The position numbers were made by a program, and so were the translations under genes. The notes under the pieces are model-generated. The model was not told where the DNA came from and ran no database searches. It saw only the letters and a list, made by a program, of their open reading frames with translations. Of a stretch of DNA of 6,620 nucleotides, positions 1-6,377 are shown piece by piece. The DNA is from Porticoccaceae bacterium. GTDB taxonomy: Bacteria > Pseudomonadota > Gammaproteobacteria > Pseudomonadales > Porticoccaceae. The stretch spans positions 1-6,620 of the forward strand of contig PCDB01000010.1 in assembly GCA_002591625.1 (NCBI GenBank). Direction: 5' to 3'. Each line of letters begins with the position of its first letter. Within the stretch, counting starts at the first letter, position 1.

Positions 1-17
1 TAGCTAAACTATTGGAT

Positions 18-53
18 CTAATTGTATACAATGCGTGCCATTTTTTTCCTCCT
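18..53 (-). other. Strong RBS plus ATG with a seven-codon frame (leader peptide or broken gene start)
   Basis: On the minus strand AGGAGG (53-48) sits six bases before an ATG (41-39). The frame reads Met-Ala-Arg-Ile-Val-Tyr-Asn and stops at TAG (20-18); a second in-frame TAG follows two codons later. A perfect Shine-Dalgarno at ideal spacing suggests real translation initiation. Possibilities are a short leader peptide, the start of a frameshifted gene that continues beyond the left edge (dropping one T just before the TAG opens the frame to the edge), or coincidence in an AT-rich control region. Too little sequence is visible to decide. Confidence 0.3.
21..32. promoter_or_regulatory. Perfect 12-bp palindrome ATTGTATACAAT, candidate operator
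   Basis: The sequence ATTGTATACAAT is identical to its own reverse complement. Its core, TTGTATACAA, resembles operators of GntR-family repressors, many of which bind GT/AC dyads in AT-rich flanks; that family match is an inference from the site alone. It lies about 180 bp upstream of the SDR start and inside the seven-codon minus-strand reading frame at 41-18. I did not find a second exact copy in the window. Confidence 0.4.
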
Positions 54-168
54 CAAAAAGAAGTCAAATTATTAGCATGATTCCAGAGGCCCACAAAAAA
101 GCCAAATGTAATCAATTAGTGATTTCATCTACAATTCATTTCTACTTCGGTTTCCCCGTTTGTTGGAC

Positions 169-197
169 AAAATAGTAACACATTTAAAGGTTTTCAA
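169..197 (-). promoter_or_regulatory. Possible leftward sigma70-like promoter
   Basis: Reading the minus strand, TTGAAA (197-192) and TATTTT (174-169) are separated by 17 bases, a 5/6 and a 4/6 match to the sigma70 consensus. It would drive transcription leftward toward the RBS/ATG at 53-39 with a leader of roughly 120 bases. It overlaps the region just upstream of the SDR ribosome-binding site, so chance occurrence in AT-rich DNA is a real possibility. Confidence 0.25.
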
Positions 198-211
198 AAA
201 AGGAGTAAGGA

Positions 212-976
212 ATGACTATTAACGTCAATTTGAATGACAAGGTGGCTTTGATAACTGGAGCATCTTCGGGAATAGGCAGAGGAGTTGCTGAGGCGTTCGC
301 GATGAGTGGGTGTAAGGTTTATTTAAATTATCCCTGCGAGAACGAGGAGGAGGAAGCAGCTGAGATCGCAGGATGTTTAAAGCATGCAGGATACAATGCA
401 GAGATAACTCGTGCAGATGTGTCCCAACCGAGTGAAGTGGAGTTGATGGTCTCTGAGATACTGAGAACTGAAAAGAAAATAGACATTTTGGTAAATAATG
501 CGGGCATTGCTCAGTCTGCGCCGATACAAAAGATTTCACTGGAGGATTGGAAAATTATGATGGATGTCCATGTGTTTGGTACTTTTTTATGCACGAGGGC
601 GGTGTTGCCCAGTATGTATGATCGTGACGATGGGCGGATCATTAACACAGCCTCTCAGTTGGCATACAAGGGAGCCCCCGGATTCGCTCACTATACGGCG
701 GCAAAGGGAGCAATAATTTCCTTCACTAGGTCTCTCGCATTGGAAATTGGCAGAAGAAATGTTACGGCCAACTGCGTTGCGCCTGGTGCCACTCTAACCC
801 CACTCCTAAAGGATGTCCCAGATGACGTGATGAACGAAATCCGCAAAGCAATTCCTCGCGGAAAGCTAGCGGACGTAGACGAGGTGGTCGGCGCATACTT
901 ATTTTTGGCCAGCGACTCCAGCAGCCATTTCAGGGGCCAATGTCTCAGTCCGAATGGCGGAGATGTATTCCTGTAG
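212..976 (+). CDS. SDR-family NAD(P)-dependent oxidoreductase
   Basis: A classical short-chain dehydrogenase/reductase of 254 residues, the usual length for the FabG-like cytosolic group. It should interconvert an alcohol and a ketone using NAD(H) or NADP(H); the substrate cannot be read from sequence. The Rossmann glycine motif TGASSGIG is at residues 15-22, NNAG at 95-98, the catalytic Ser at 148, YTAAK (Tyr161, Lys165) is the active-site pair, and PG at 191-192 follows the substrate loop. The position usually held by the catalytic-tetrad Asn (NxxG) is His120 (HVFG), a variation seen in some SDRs. The ATG at 212 is supported by AGGAG (201-205) six bases upstream. The gene is convergent with the luciferase-like monooxygenase gene, 62 bases apart. 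FabG is a possible mis-assignment, but the catabolic neighbours argue against a housekeeping role. Confidence 0.93.
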   Translation: MTINVNLNDKVALITGASSGIGRGVAEAFAMSGCKVYLNYPCENEEEEAAEIAGCLKHAGYNAEITRADVSQPSEVELMVSEILRTEKKIDILVNNAGIAQSAPIQKISLEDWKIMMDVHVFGTFLCTRAVLPSMYDRDDGRIINTASQLAYKGAPGFAHYTAAKGAIISFTRSLALEIGRRNVTANCVAPGATLTPLLKDVPDDVMNEIRKAIPRGKLADVDEVVGAYLFLASDSSSHFRGQCLSPNGGDVFL

Positions 977-1038
977 GGAGCTAACAACCGGCCTCGCTGA
1001 TTCCATAACATTGCGGAATCCTGCATAAATATGCACTG
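977..1038. terminator. Nested inverted repeats between convergent genes, possible bidirectional terminator
   Basis: This 62-base gap between two convergent stop codons contains GATTCC (999-1004) pairing with GGAATC (1015-1020), then TGCATA (1022-1027) pairing with TATGCA (1030-1035). Both are enclosed by GGCCT (990-994), which pairs with AGGCC (1041-1045, reaching the last bases of the monooxygenase gene). Together they could form a three-way-junction fold on either strand. There is no following T-run, so it does not look like a standard intrinsic terminator. Confidence 0.3.
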
Positions 1039-2385
1039 TTAGGCCCGCGTCCGATATCCCGAAAGACCCAAATTTTCTCTAAGTGTTGTCCCCTTATAAT
1101 CCTTGTGATAAACCCCTCGCCTTTGAAGTTCCGGCACCACAAAACGGGAAAACTCCTCGTATGCTCCCGGCGTATGCGGGGCAAACATCACATAGCCGTC
1201 AGCCCCCCCCTCTACGAACCATTTTTCAAGAGTATCTGCAATAGTTTTAGCATCGCCAACTAAGTGCGGTGCTTCCCGAACGGTTCCTCTTCCACTATGC
1301 TCGAGAAAATCCGCCAAGGATGGATTTTTTTTACCGCTCAACCGAACAACTTTATCCAAAATGCCCCTAAGCCCATTAATGCTATCCAGCTCATCATCAG
1401 AAAACGGCTCATCCAACTGTTTCCTCGAAAAATCAAAATTTAATACCTCAGATAACAGAACTAAAGCATCCTCTGGCTTAGCCAAACTATCAATATAGGC
1501 ATATTTATCCTCCGCTATGGACTGCGTCTCACCTACGGTGACATAAAAAGCGGGTGCAATAGCCAACGTATCAGGATCACGCCCTAGTTGCTCCGCCTCT
1601 CGCCGCATTTCTCTTCTGACTTTTTTTGCTTGGTCAAGATCATTTTGAATGGTGAATATCACCTCTCCCCACTCTGCCGCAAACGTTTTTCCACGACCGC
1701 TCTGACCTGCTTGAATAATAACCGGGTGACCCTGTGGAGATGGCGGTACAGTAAATGTACCAGATGTTTGAAACCACTCTCCATTATGCTCCGTCCTCGT
1801 TACTTTGGTTGGGTCGGCAAACAGTCCAGTCTGTTTGTCACATACTATCGCGTCGGGCTGCCATGCGTTCCACATATCTACAACACTCCTCATCATATCG
1901 TCAGCTCGATCATAACGCTTGTCGTGTTGGATAGTTTCCTTAGCCCCCATATTAAAAGCTTCTGAGTCATTCAAAGAGGTTACAACGTTCCAACCTGCTC
2001 TCCCGCCACACATATGATCCAGTGTCATCATGGTTCGGGCAATGTGATAAGGCCCGTAGTAGGTCGTCGATAGGGTGGCTGCCAGACCTAGGTGTTTGGT
2101 ATGCATCGCCATTGTAGCTAAAATCGGAATAGGATCCATTTTTACAACTCGGATACCATGTTTCAGCGCAACGCTATGATCCGACGCAAATATATCTGGT
2201 AAGGCCAACCTGTCATCAAAAAATCCAAAATGAAATTTCCCATCTTCGAGAGCCCTGGCAATTCTTCGATAGTAGTGGGGCGTCATGAAGTCGGTAGAAG
2301 ATTCGACATGCCGCCAAGAGGCAGGGTAGTTTGAGCAATTCTGAGCTTGCATGAAACCGACCATGATAATCTGGCGTTTTTTCAT
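1039..2385 (-). CDS. NtaA/SnaA/DszA-type FMN-dependent monooxygenase (luciferase-like class)
   Basis: A 448-residue flavin-dependent monooxygenase of the luciferase-like (LLM) class, in the subgroup with nitrilotriacetate monooxygenase NtaA, dibenzothiophene-sulfone monooxygenase DszA and dimethylsulfide monooxygenase DmoA (typically 440-460 residues). These cytosolic enzymes use reduced FMN from a partner reductase to cleave C-N or C-S bonds or oxygenate the substrate. Visible family landmarks are the segment HDKRYDRADDMM (154-165), SPQGHPVIIQAGQSGRG (216-232), EGGADGY (392-398), and the end motif VVPELQRRGVY followed by GTTLRENLGL (432-441). The ATG is preceded by GGAG (2398-2395) seven bases away. 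A run of eight C (1203-1210 on the plus strand) lies in the conserved EGGADG codons, with the frame intact. No flavin reductase is encoded nearby. The substrate cannot be named from sequence. Confidence 0.93.
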   Translation of the reverse strand: MKKRQIIMVGFMQAQNCSNYPASWRHVESSTDFMTPHYYRRIARALEDGKFHFGFFDDRLALPDIFASDHSVALKHGIRVVKMDPIPILATMAMHTKHLGLAATLSTTYYGPYHIARTMMTLDHMCGGRAGWNVVTSLNDSEAFNMGAKETIQHDKRYDRADDMMRSVVDMWNAWQPDAIVCDKQTGLFADPTKVTRTEHNGEWFQTSGTFTVPPSPQGHPVIIQAGQSGRGKTFAAEWGEVIFTIQNDLDQAKKVRREMRREAEQLGRDPDTLAIAPAFYVTVGETQSIAEDKYAYIDSLAKPEDALVLLSEVLNFDFSRKQLDEPFSDDELDSINGLRGILDKVVRLSGKKNPSLADFLEHSGRGTVREAPHLVGDAKTIADTLEKWFVEGGADGYVMFAPHTPGAYEEFSRFVVPELQRRGVYHKDYKGTTLRENLGLSGYRTRA

Positions 2386-2567
2386 TATAATGCTCTCCAG
2401 CTGTTGGAATAGGTACGGACAATTGCCTAGTAGTCTAATGTCTCGCCTAGAGATTGTAAACCGGGTGAAAAATTCAGATATCTATCAACGATTCTCGGTT
2501 AGCCTTAGCTAGTTTAGACCCTTTTGTTTGGTAAAGATTGAGATGTTCGTAACTTTTTTCAAGAACA
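2386..2567. other. 182-base gap between transporter and monooxygenase genes
   Basis: This gap holds the candidate monooxygenase promoter and no convincing open frame. At the transporter end there is a perfect inverted repeat GATGTTC (2542-2548) / GAACATC (2563-2569) with a 14-base loop; one arm overlaps the transporter's TGA stop codon. It could weakly end the transporter transcript, but on the minus strand it is not followed by a T-run. Confidence 0.35.
2432..2460 (-). promoter_or_regulatory. Candidate promoter of the luciferase-like monooxygenase gene
   Basis: On the minus strand TTTACA (2460-2455, 5/6) and TAGACT (2437-2432, 4/6) are 17 bases apart. The expected transcript start is about 40 bases before the ATG at 2385. 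Two direct copies of CTAGGC, 20 bases apart (2450-2445 and 2430-2425), flank the -10 box and could be regulator contacts. This would make the monooxygenase gene separately transcribed from the transporter gene upstream of it. Confidence 0.4.
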
Positions 2568-3466
2568 TCAATAGAGAAGTAAGCAGATAGAAGCTATGAT
2601 CATCGCTGCTCCGAAGCATTCCCTTAATGCCACTTTCTCCTTGAACAACCAAAAACCGGCCAGAAAACTTAAGATAATCTCTATTTGACCGAGCATTCGA
2701 ACCGCGGACACATTCATCAAGCCAAAGGCCGTAAACCAAAGAAAAGTTGTCGAAGCCGCTATGATGCCTACAAAAGAGGACACTCTCCAACTTGCTGCAC
2801 ACAACAGTAACTCTGATGGCCTCAAAAAGAGCAGGAAGGCTCCCATGACTATTGTCTGTAAGATAGTCGCGAGACATGACGTCAAAACAGCCCGCTCCAA
2901 GAAATCGAAATGGTTAAGAGTCTCCATGGCAAGCCGGAATAGAACAGAGCAAACGCCTAGACATAATCCGGCTAATAGACCTAGCATTATCGCTTGAAGC
3001 CTAGCACTTAAATATGACGGGCCTTCGACATTATCTTCTGTCATTATGACCAGGATAGCACAGCATCCAATCGTGATAGCGATAGTAACTTTTGGATCGG
3101 GGTATAATCCCAGTAACAAAGATTCTGCAAGAGCTGCCTGCAGAGCATCTGTTTTCGAGAGCGCAATTGTCGTCCCGAAATTTTTTCTATCCATAGCCAA
3201 ACCGAGCACAATGGTAAAAACGATTTGACCGCAACTTGCCAGAATCAACCAGAGAAGGAACTCTGAAGGAGGTGAAAATGAGAATAATTTTTCCGATCCA
3301 ATAATCGCCAAACAGAGGAGAACAGAAGGGAATAAGCCAAAGCCAAAACGGACAAAAGCACTACCATAGACACCTAATTCGGCGTTATAGTGTTTCTGGA
3401 TTATGGTGCGGGACGTCTGCCCAGTCGCTGCGAGAAAAGTGATTAAGATCCATAAATTTGGGTCAT
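2568..3466 (-). CDS. EamA/DMT-superfamily membrane transporter with an apparently shifted start
   Basis: An integral membrane protein of the drug/metabolite transporter (EamA) type, which exports or imports small metabolites; the substrate is unknown. About 297 codons can be read from Pro-Asn-Leu-Trp (first base 3461) to the TGA at 2570, giving ten hydrophobic stretches in two halves and the usual length near 300. The second half contains the typical GQIEIILSFLAGFWLFKE segment near the C terminus. No in-frame ATG, GTG or TTG lies between the upstream stop (3500-3498) and a TTG at 3311, and starting at that TTG would delete the first helix and part of the second. An ATG at 3466-3464 is exactly one base out of frame: ATGACCCAAAT would become Met-Thr-Pro-Asn with one more C. 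This suggests a frameshift (mutation or sequence error) or initiation at a non-standard codon. No clear RBS is visible. It lies between two catabolic genes on the same strand. Confidence 0.8.
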
Positions 3467-3526
3467 CGATGCTGATAAGAATTTTTGCCCCGTGTCTTTA
3501 TCACTCGGTACCCGCGTTCTGAACAA

Positions 3527-5101
3527 CTAACCCGAGTTGCGGTTAATTGACGGAAGATTACTTTTGCCATTTTTTGCTGACGCAGCTTGTTTAACCAGAT
3601 CATCCCCACCACAGCCGACAGCACAACAACGACCTGGTTGACGATCAACCTTGACGCCCTTGCCCATTTCAAGAGCGTCGCGATCAAACAACGCCTGAAC
3701 CAGATCAGATCTCGCTTCAACATCATAGTTTCGTAAAACCTCCAACTTCATTGCCTCCGGCGAGCCACCGCCATGCATACTGATAACTGAGTACCACCCG
3801 CCTGTTTCGGAAGCAGTGAGGTCTTCAATAAATCTAGCAACATTTGCCCTGTGTTCGTAAGAAACATCTGGACTACCACGAAGGAGGTCTGAAAGCATCG
3901 GTGCGGTTTCTGGATTATGATCCTCCTCGGGCGATGGCAACGCCACCACAAGACCTCCTGAAACATCATGCGCAAGCCGGTGCATGTCGTATATCTGGTT
4001 TGCCAGAAGCAGCTTTCCAATATTGCTGTAAACTCTGTCTGGACGGAAATTGCCTGCACGATCAAGTTCACCCATTGTAGAGGCGGCAATGCCACAGGCA
4101 TAGAAACCTTCAGTGATTTTAATGAGGTCAACCATTTTTTCTCTCAAGTGCGGTGTTTTTTCATAATCAAGACCATTTGCTCGCGCCATCATTGCACCTG
4201 CTCCAATCAACAAATCTCCAAACCCTGCCCTCGCACCTATGCAGCTATGCCTATGGTGTGTTGCATAATTTGTTGTCATCAAATGGGCCGCCTCAAACTC
4301 ACCATCTATGAAAACTTTTTCATAGGGAACAAAAACGTTATCAAAATGCGCAACCGCAACAGATTGAGCGAACTTGGCACTGAACTTTGCTGACTCTTGC
4401 CCTGGCCGGCCGGCCGGCCGGGTAACGATTGTTAGCCCATCGGCATCGATTGGCACCGCGCATGCCACGGCAAAATCTTTGTCCTCCTCTAACATGCGCC
4501 TACATGGCATAACTAGGAGCTCATGCATATAGGGAGCGCCGGTAATGATTGCTTTAACCCCTGTGATAAATATCCCGCCAGGACGACGGGCAACTACATG
4601 CACATATGTGTCGGGTTGAGTCTGTTGAGATGGCCTAACGGAGCGATCCCCTTTGCCATCAGTCATTGCAACTCCGATGGACAAATCGCTTTTTTGCGCA
4701 GCAGCGATGTATGCTACTAACCTGTTGTGATTTTCACATTTCTTGTCTTGTGCAATTTGCCAAGTCGCCTCATACAGCGCATTAAATGCATCATGTGTGA
4801 GATAACGCTGGGCGCAACCTGCCACCTTGCATGTGAGACGCACTGCCTCAAGCTTGTCCAACAAATCTTGGGTGCTTTTGTTGATAGCCAAAAATCTATT
4901 CGTTGGTTTTCCGTCAAAACCGTCACATGTCATAACTGTTTTGTGTTGCTCAGCAAGAGCAAAATCATAGGTTATCCCAACTGCATTAATTCCTGGCTCC
5001 AGTCTTGGTTCATCTGCAACAGATGGCACTCTCTCTCCACCTAGAAACACTTTTGGGTTGAGTTCGCGAAGAGATTCTTTGTACTCAAGGGCTGATTTCA
5101 T
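3527..5101 (-). CDS. 4-hydroxyphenylacetate 3-hydroxylase / 4-hydroxybutyryl-CoA dehydratase-fold flavoprotein
   Basis: A 524-residue protein of the HpaB/AbfD fold (acyl-CoA dehydrogenase-like, flavin binding). It is closer in motifs to 4-hydroxybutyryl-CoA dehydratase (AbfD): AMTDGKGDRS (145-154), RPSQQ (156-160), ITGAPYMHELLVMP (186-199), HRHSCIGARAG (283-293) and SMHGGGSP (441-448). AbfD binds a [4Fe-4S] cluster through Cys99, Cys103, His292 and Cys299. By motif alignment the equivalents here are Cys96, Tyr100, His283 and Ala290, so two ligands are absent; Tyr296 and Lys300 of AbfD become Cys287 and Arg291. HpaB oxygenases carry a Tyr at the Tyr100 position, so a flavin monooxygenase or another non-dehydratase activity is plausible. 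A tail beyond about residue 470 holds RCCAVGC (491-497). I chose the ATG at 5101 because the family begins MK-x-YxESLR; an in-frame TTG at 5152 would add 17 untypical residues. The RBS is weak (AGAGT). The gene is divergent from the CoA-transferase gene. Confidence 0.88.
   Translation of the reverse strand: MKSALEYKESLRELNPKVFLGGERVPSVADEPRLEPGINAVGITYDFALAEQHKTVMTCDGFDGKPTNRFLAINKSTQDLLDKLEAVRLTCKVAGCAQRYLTHDAFNALYEATWQIAQDKKCENHNRLVAYIAAAQKSDLSIGVAMTDGKGDRSVRPSQQTQPDTYVHVVARRPGGIFITGVKAIITGAPYMHELLVMPCRRMLEEDKDFAVACAVPIDADGLTIVTRPAGRPGQESAKFSAKFAQSVAVAHFDNVFVPYEKVFIDGEFEAAHLMTTNYATHHRHSCIGARAGFGDLLIGAGAMMARANGLDYEKTPHLREKMVDLIKITEGFYACGIAASTMGELDRAGNFRPDRVYSNIGKLLLANQIYDMHRLAHDVSGGLVVALPSPEEDHNPETAPMLSDLLRGSPDVSYEHRANVARFIEDLTASETGGWYSVISMHGGGSPEAMKLEVLRNYDVEARSDLVQALFDRDALEMGKGVKVDRQPGRCCAVGCGGDDLVKQAASAKNGKSNLPSINRNSG
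4404..4421. repeat. GGCC tandem repeat, 4.5 units, within the HpaB-fold gene
   Basis: Eighteen bases of perfect GGCC repeat form a self-complementary GC-only tract in otherwise moderate-GC DNA. In frame it encodes part of Thr-Arg-Pro-Ala-Gly-Arg-Pro-Gly (residues 227-234). Gain or loss of one unit would shift the reading frame. Confidence 0.85.
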
Positions 5102-5120
5102 ATTTATTACTCTACTATCA

Positions 5121-5149
5121 TTGACAATATCGTACAACACTATTATAAC
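5121..5149 (+). promoter_or_regulatory. Sigma70-type promoter of the CoA-transferase gene
   Basis: TTGACA (5121-5126, perfect -35) and TATAAC (5144-5149, 5/6 -10) are separated by the ideal 17 bases. Transcription would begin near 5156, leaving a leader of about 33 bases before the ATG at 5189. Its -10 box overlaps the oppositely directed -10 box of the HpaB-fold gene. Confidence 0.7.
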
Positions 5150-5171
5150 CAAACGTAAACGAAATAGTCCG
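5142..5171 (-). promoter_or_regulatory. Candidate promoter of the HpaB-fold gene
   Basis: On the minus strand there is a perfect TATAAT (5147-5142) with a poor -35 match CGGACT (5171-5166) 18 bases upstream. Transcription would start about 34 bases before the ATG at 5101. The weak -35 suggests need for an activator. It overlaps the CoA-transferase promoter. Confidence 0.5.
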
Positions 5172-5188
5172 TACTTTTGGAGATAAAT

Positions 5189-6376
5189 ATGTCGTCAAAA
5201 CCAGAACAAAAGAACCAAACCACAGGATCCGGACCTCTGCAAGATTTGAAGGTGCTTGATTTGGCTACTTTTATCGCAGCGCCCTACTGCGCCACTTTTT
5301 TAGCAGAATTTGGGGCGGACGTAGTCAAAGTTGAACTCACTGGAGTGGGGGACCCCATAAGGAAATTTGGCACTCCGACTCCTTGTGGCGATTCATTAGT
5401 ATGGTTGAGCGAGGGACGCAATAAGAGAAGCATTGAATTGGATTTGAGATCGGATGAGGGGTCCGAGACTTTAAAGAAGCTGGTAGCTAAAGCCGATGTG
5501 GTCTGCGAAAACTTCCAAGTCGGTACATTGGAAAAATGGGGTTTGGGCGAAGAGGTTCTTCTGGATATCAATCCGGGATTAATCATTGCAAGGGTAACCG
5601 CTTATGGTCAAACAGGGCCTTATAACGGAAGGCCCGGCTTTGGTCGTATCGCAAACGCGTTCAGTGGAATATCATATCTTTGTGGTGACCCCGAATCGGC
5701 ACCAGCATCTCCAGGCACGGCAACACTTTCAGACTACATGTCAGGGATGTTTGCTGCATTGGGTGTAATGGTTGCGCTCCACCATCGCGGTAAAACAAAC
5801 GCTGGGCAAGTGATTGATGTTGGTTTGTATGAGAGCATATTTAGAATCTTGGACGAGCTGGCACCGGCTTACGCTTTTAATGGATTCGTGAGGCAGCGAA
5901 TGGGTCCTGGGACGGTTAATGCCGTCCCTCATAGCCATTATCCTACTAGCGATGGGTTGTGGGTTGCCATCGCATGCACCAATGACAAAATTTTTAATCG
6001 CTTAGCGCTTTTAATGAATCGACTTGATGTATGCGGCGAGGGAGAATTTGGCACGATAAGAAAGCGCGAAAAAAATCGTTCAAAAGTGGATGCTTTCGTT
6101 ACTCATTGGACTTCGGGCCTTGATCGAGCCGAAATACTAGGACTATGCGAAGCAGCTGAGGTTCCATGCGGGCCGATTTATAGCATTGATGAAATCTTTG
6201 AAGATCCTCAATATAACGCTAGAGCAAACATTATTACGCTCGATGACCCTCGGGCGGGACCGATCTCAATTCCGAATGTGTGTCCTAGACTTTCCAAGAC
6301 TCCGGGCCAAGTCAATTGGTTAGGTCGCGAACTGGGCGCAGACACGGATCAAGTGATCAAAGACTGGTTAGGGTAA
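5189..6376 (+). CDS. Type III CoA-transferase, CaiB/BaiF family
   Basis: A 395-residue cytosolic CoA-transferase of family III (formyl-CoA transferase/CaiB type, usually 380-430 residues), which moves CoA between acyl-CoA and a free carboxylate through an aspartyl-CoA intermediate. Landmarks are the N-terminal LKVLDLATFIAAPYCA segment, FGADVVKVE (41-49), the KRSIELDLRSDEG region (79-91), ARVTAYGQTGPY (134-145), and the probable catalytic Asp182 in SDYMSG. The ATG at 5189 is preceded by GGAG (5179-5182) six bases away; an in-frame TTG at 5177 overlaps that site and is rejected. It has its own strong promoter, is divergent from the HpaB-fold gene, and its stop is one base from that of the convergent lyase gene. 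It likely activates the pathway acid; donor and acceptor are unknown. Confidence 0.94.
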   Translation: MSSKPEQKNQTTGSGPLQDLKVLDLATFIAAPYCATFLAEFGADVVKVELTGVGDPIRKFGTPTPCGDSLVWLSEGRNKRSIELDLRSDEGSETLKKLVAKADVVCENFQVGTLEKWGLGEEVLLDINPGLIIARVTAYGQTGPYNGRPGFGRIANAFSGISYLCGDPESAPASPGTATLSDYMSGMFAALGVMVALHHRGKTNAGQVIDVGLYESIFRILDELAPAYAFNGFVRQRMGPGTVNAVPHSHYPTSDGLWVAIACTNDKIFNRLALLMNRLDVCGEGEFGTIRKREKNRSKVDAFVTHWTSGLDRAEILGLCEAAEVPCGPIYSIDEIFEDPQYNARANIITLDDPRAGPISIPNVCPRLSKTPGQVNWLGRELGADTDQVIKDWLG

Positions 6377-6377
6377 A

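Larger units (their letters stand above)
1..211. promoter_or_regulatory. Intergenic/control region upstream of the SDR gene
   Basis: I see no recognisable gene here. The region is AT-rich and holds a perfect 12-bp palindrome (21-32), a minus-strand Shine-Dalgarno/ATG pair (53-39, listed separately), a small inverted repeat AATCA-N5-TGATT (110-124), and the SDR ribosome-binding site AGGAG at 201-205. For plus-strand transcription the best -10-like match is TACAAT (130-135), but its -35 partner is poor. The control region therefore probably serves the SDR gene to the right and possibly a leftward gene beyond the window edge. Confidence 0.5.

Noticed and set aside
1588..1965. Plus-strand reading frame opposite the monooxygenase gene
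   Set aside because: It is a shadow of a strongly conserved coding frame; no ribosome-binding site or recognisable protein.
2568..3311. Transporter starting at TTG 3311
   Set aside because: It would remove the first membrane helix and part of the second, which are plainly encoded upstream in the same frame.
3503..3537. ACTCGG/CCGAGT inverted repeat spanning the stop codon of the HpaB-fold gene
   Set aside because: A six-base stem with a loop of more than 20 bases and no T-run is too weak to call a terminator.
3968..4393. Long plus-strand reading frame opposite the HpaB-fold gene
   Set aside because: It is fully antisense to a well-supported gene and its translation has no family features or RBS.
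5102..5152. TTG start adding 17 residues to the HpaB-fold protein
   Set aside because: The added residues do not look like the family, and would place the start upstream of the likely -10 box; the ATG at 5101 gives the typical MKxxxEYxESLR beginning.
5177..5188. In-frame TTG start four codons before the CoA-transferase ATG
   Set aside because: The TTG overlaps the GGAG ribosome-binding site that serves the ATG at 5189, and has no RBS of its own.
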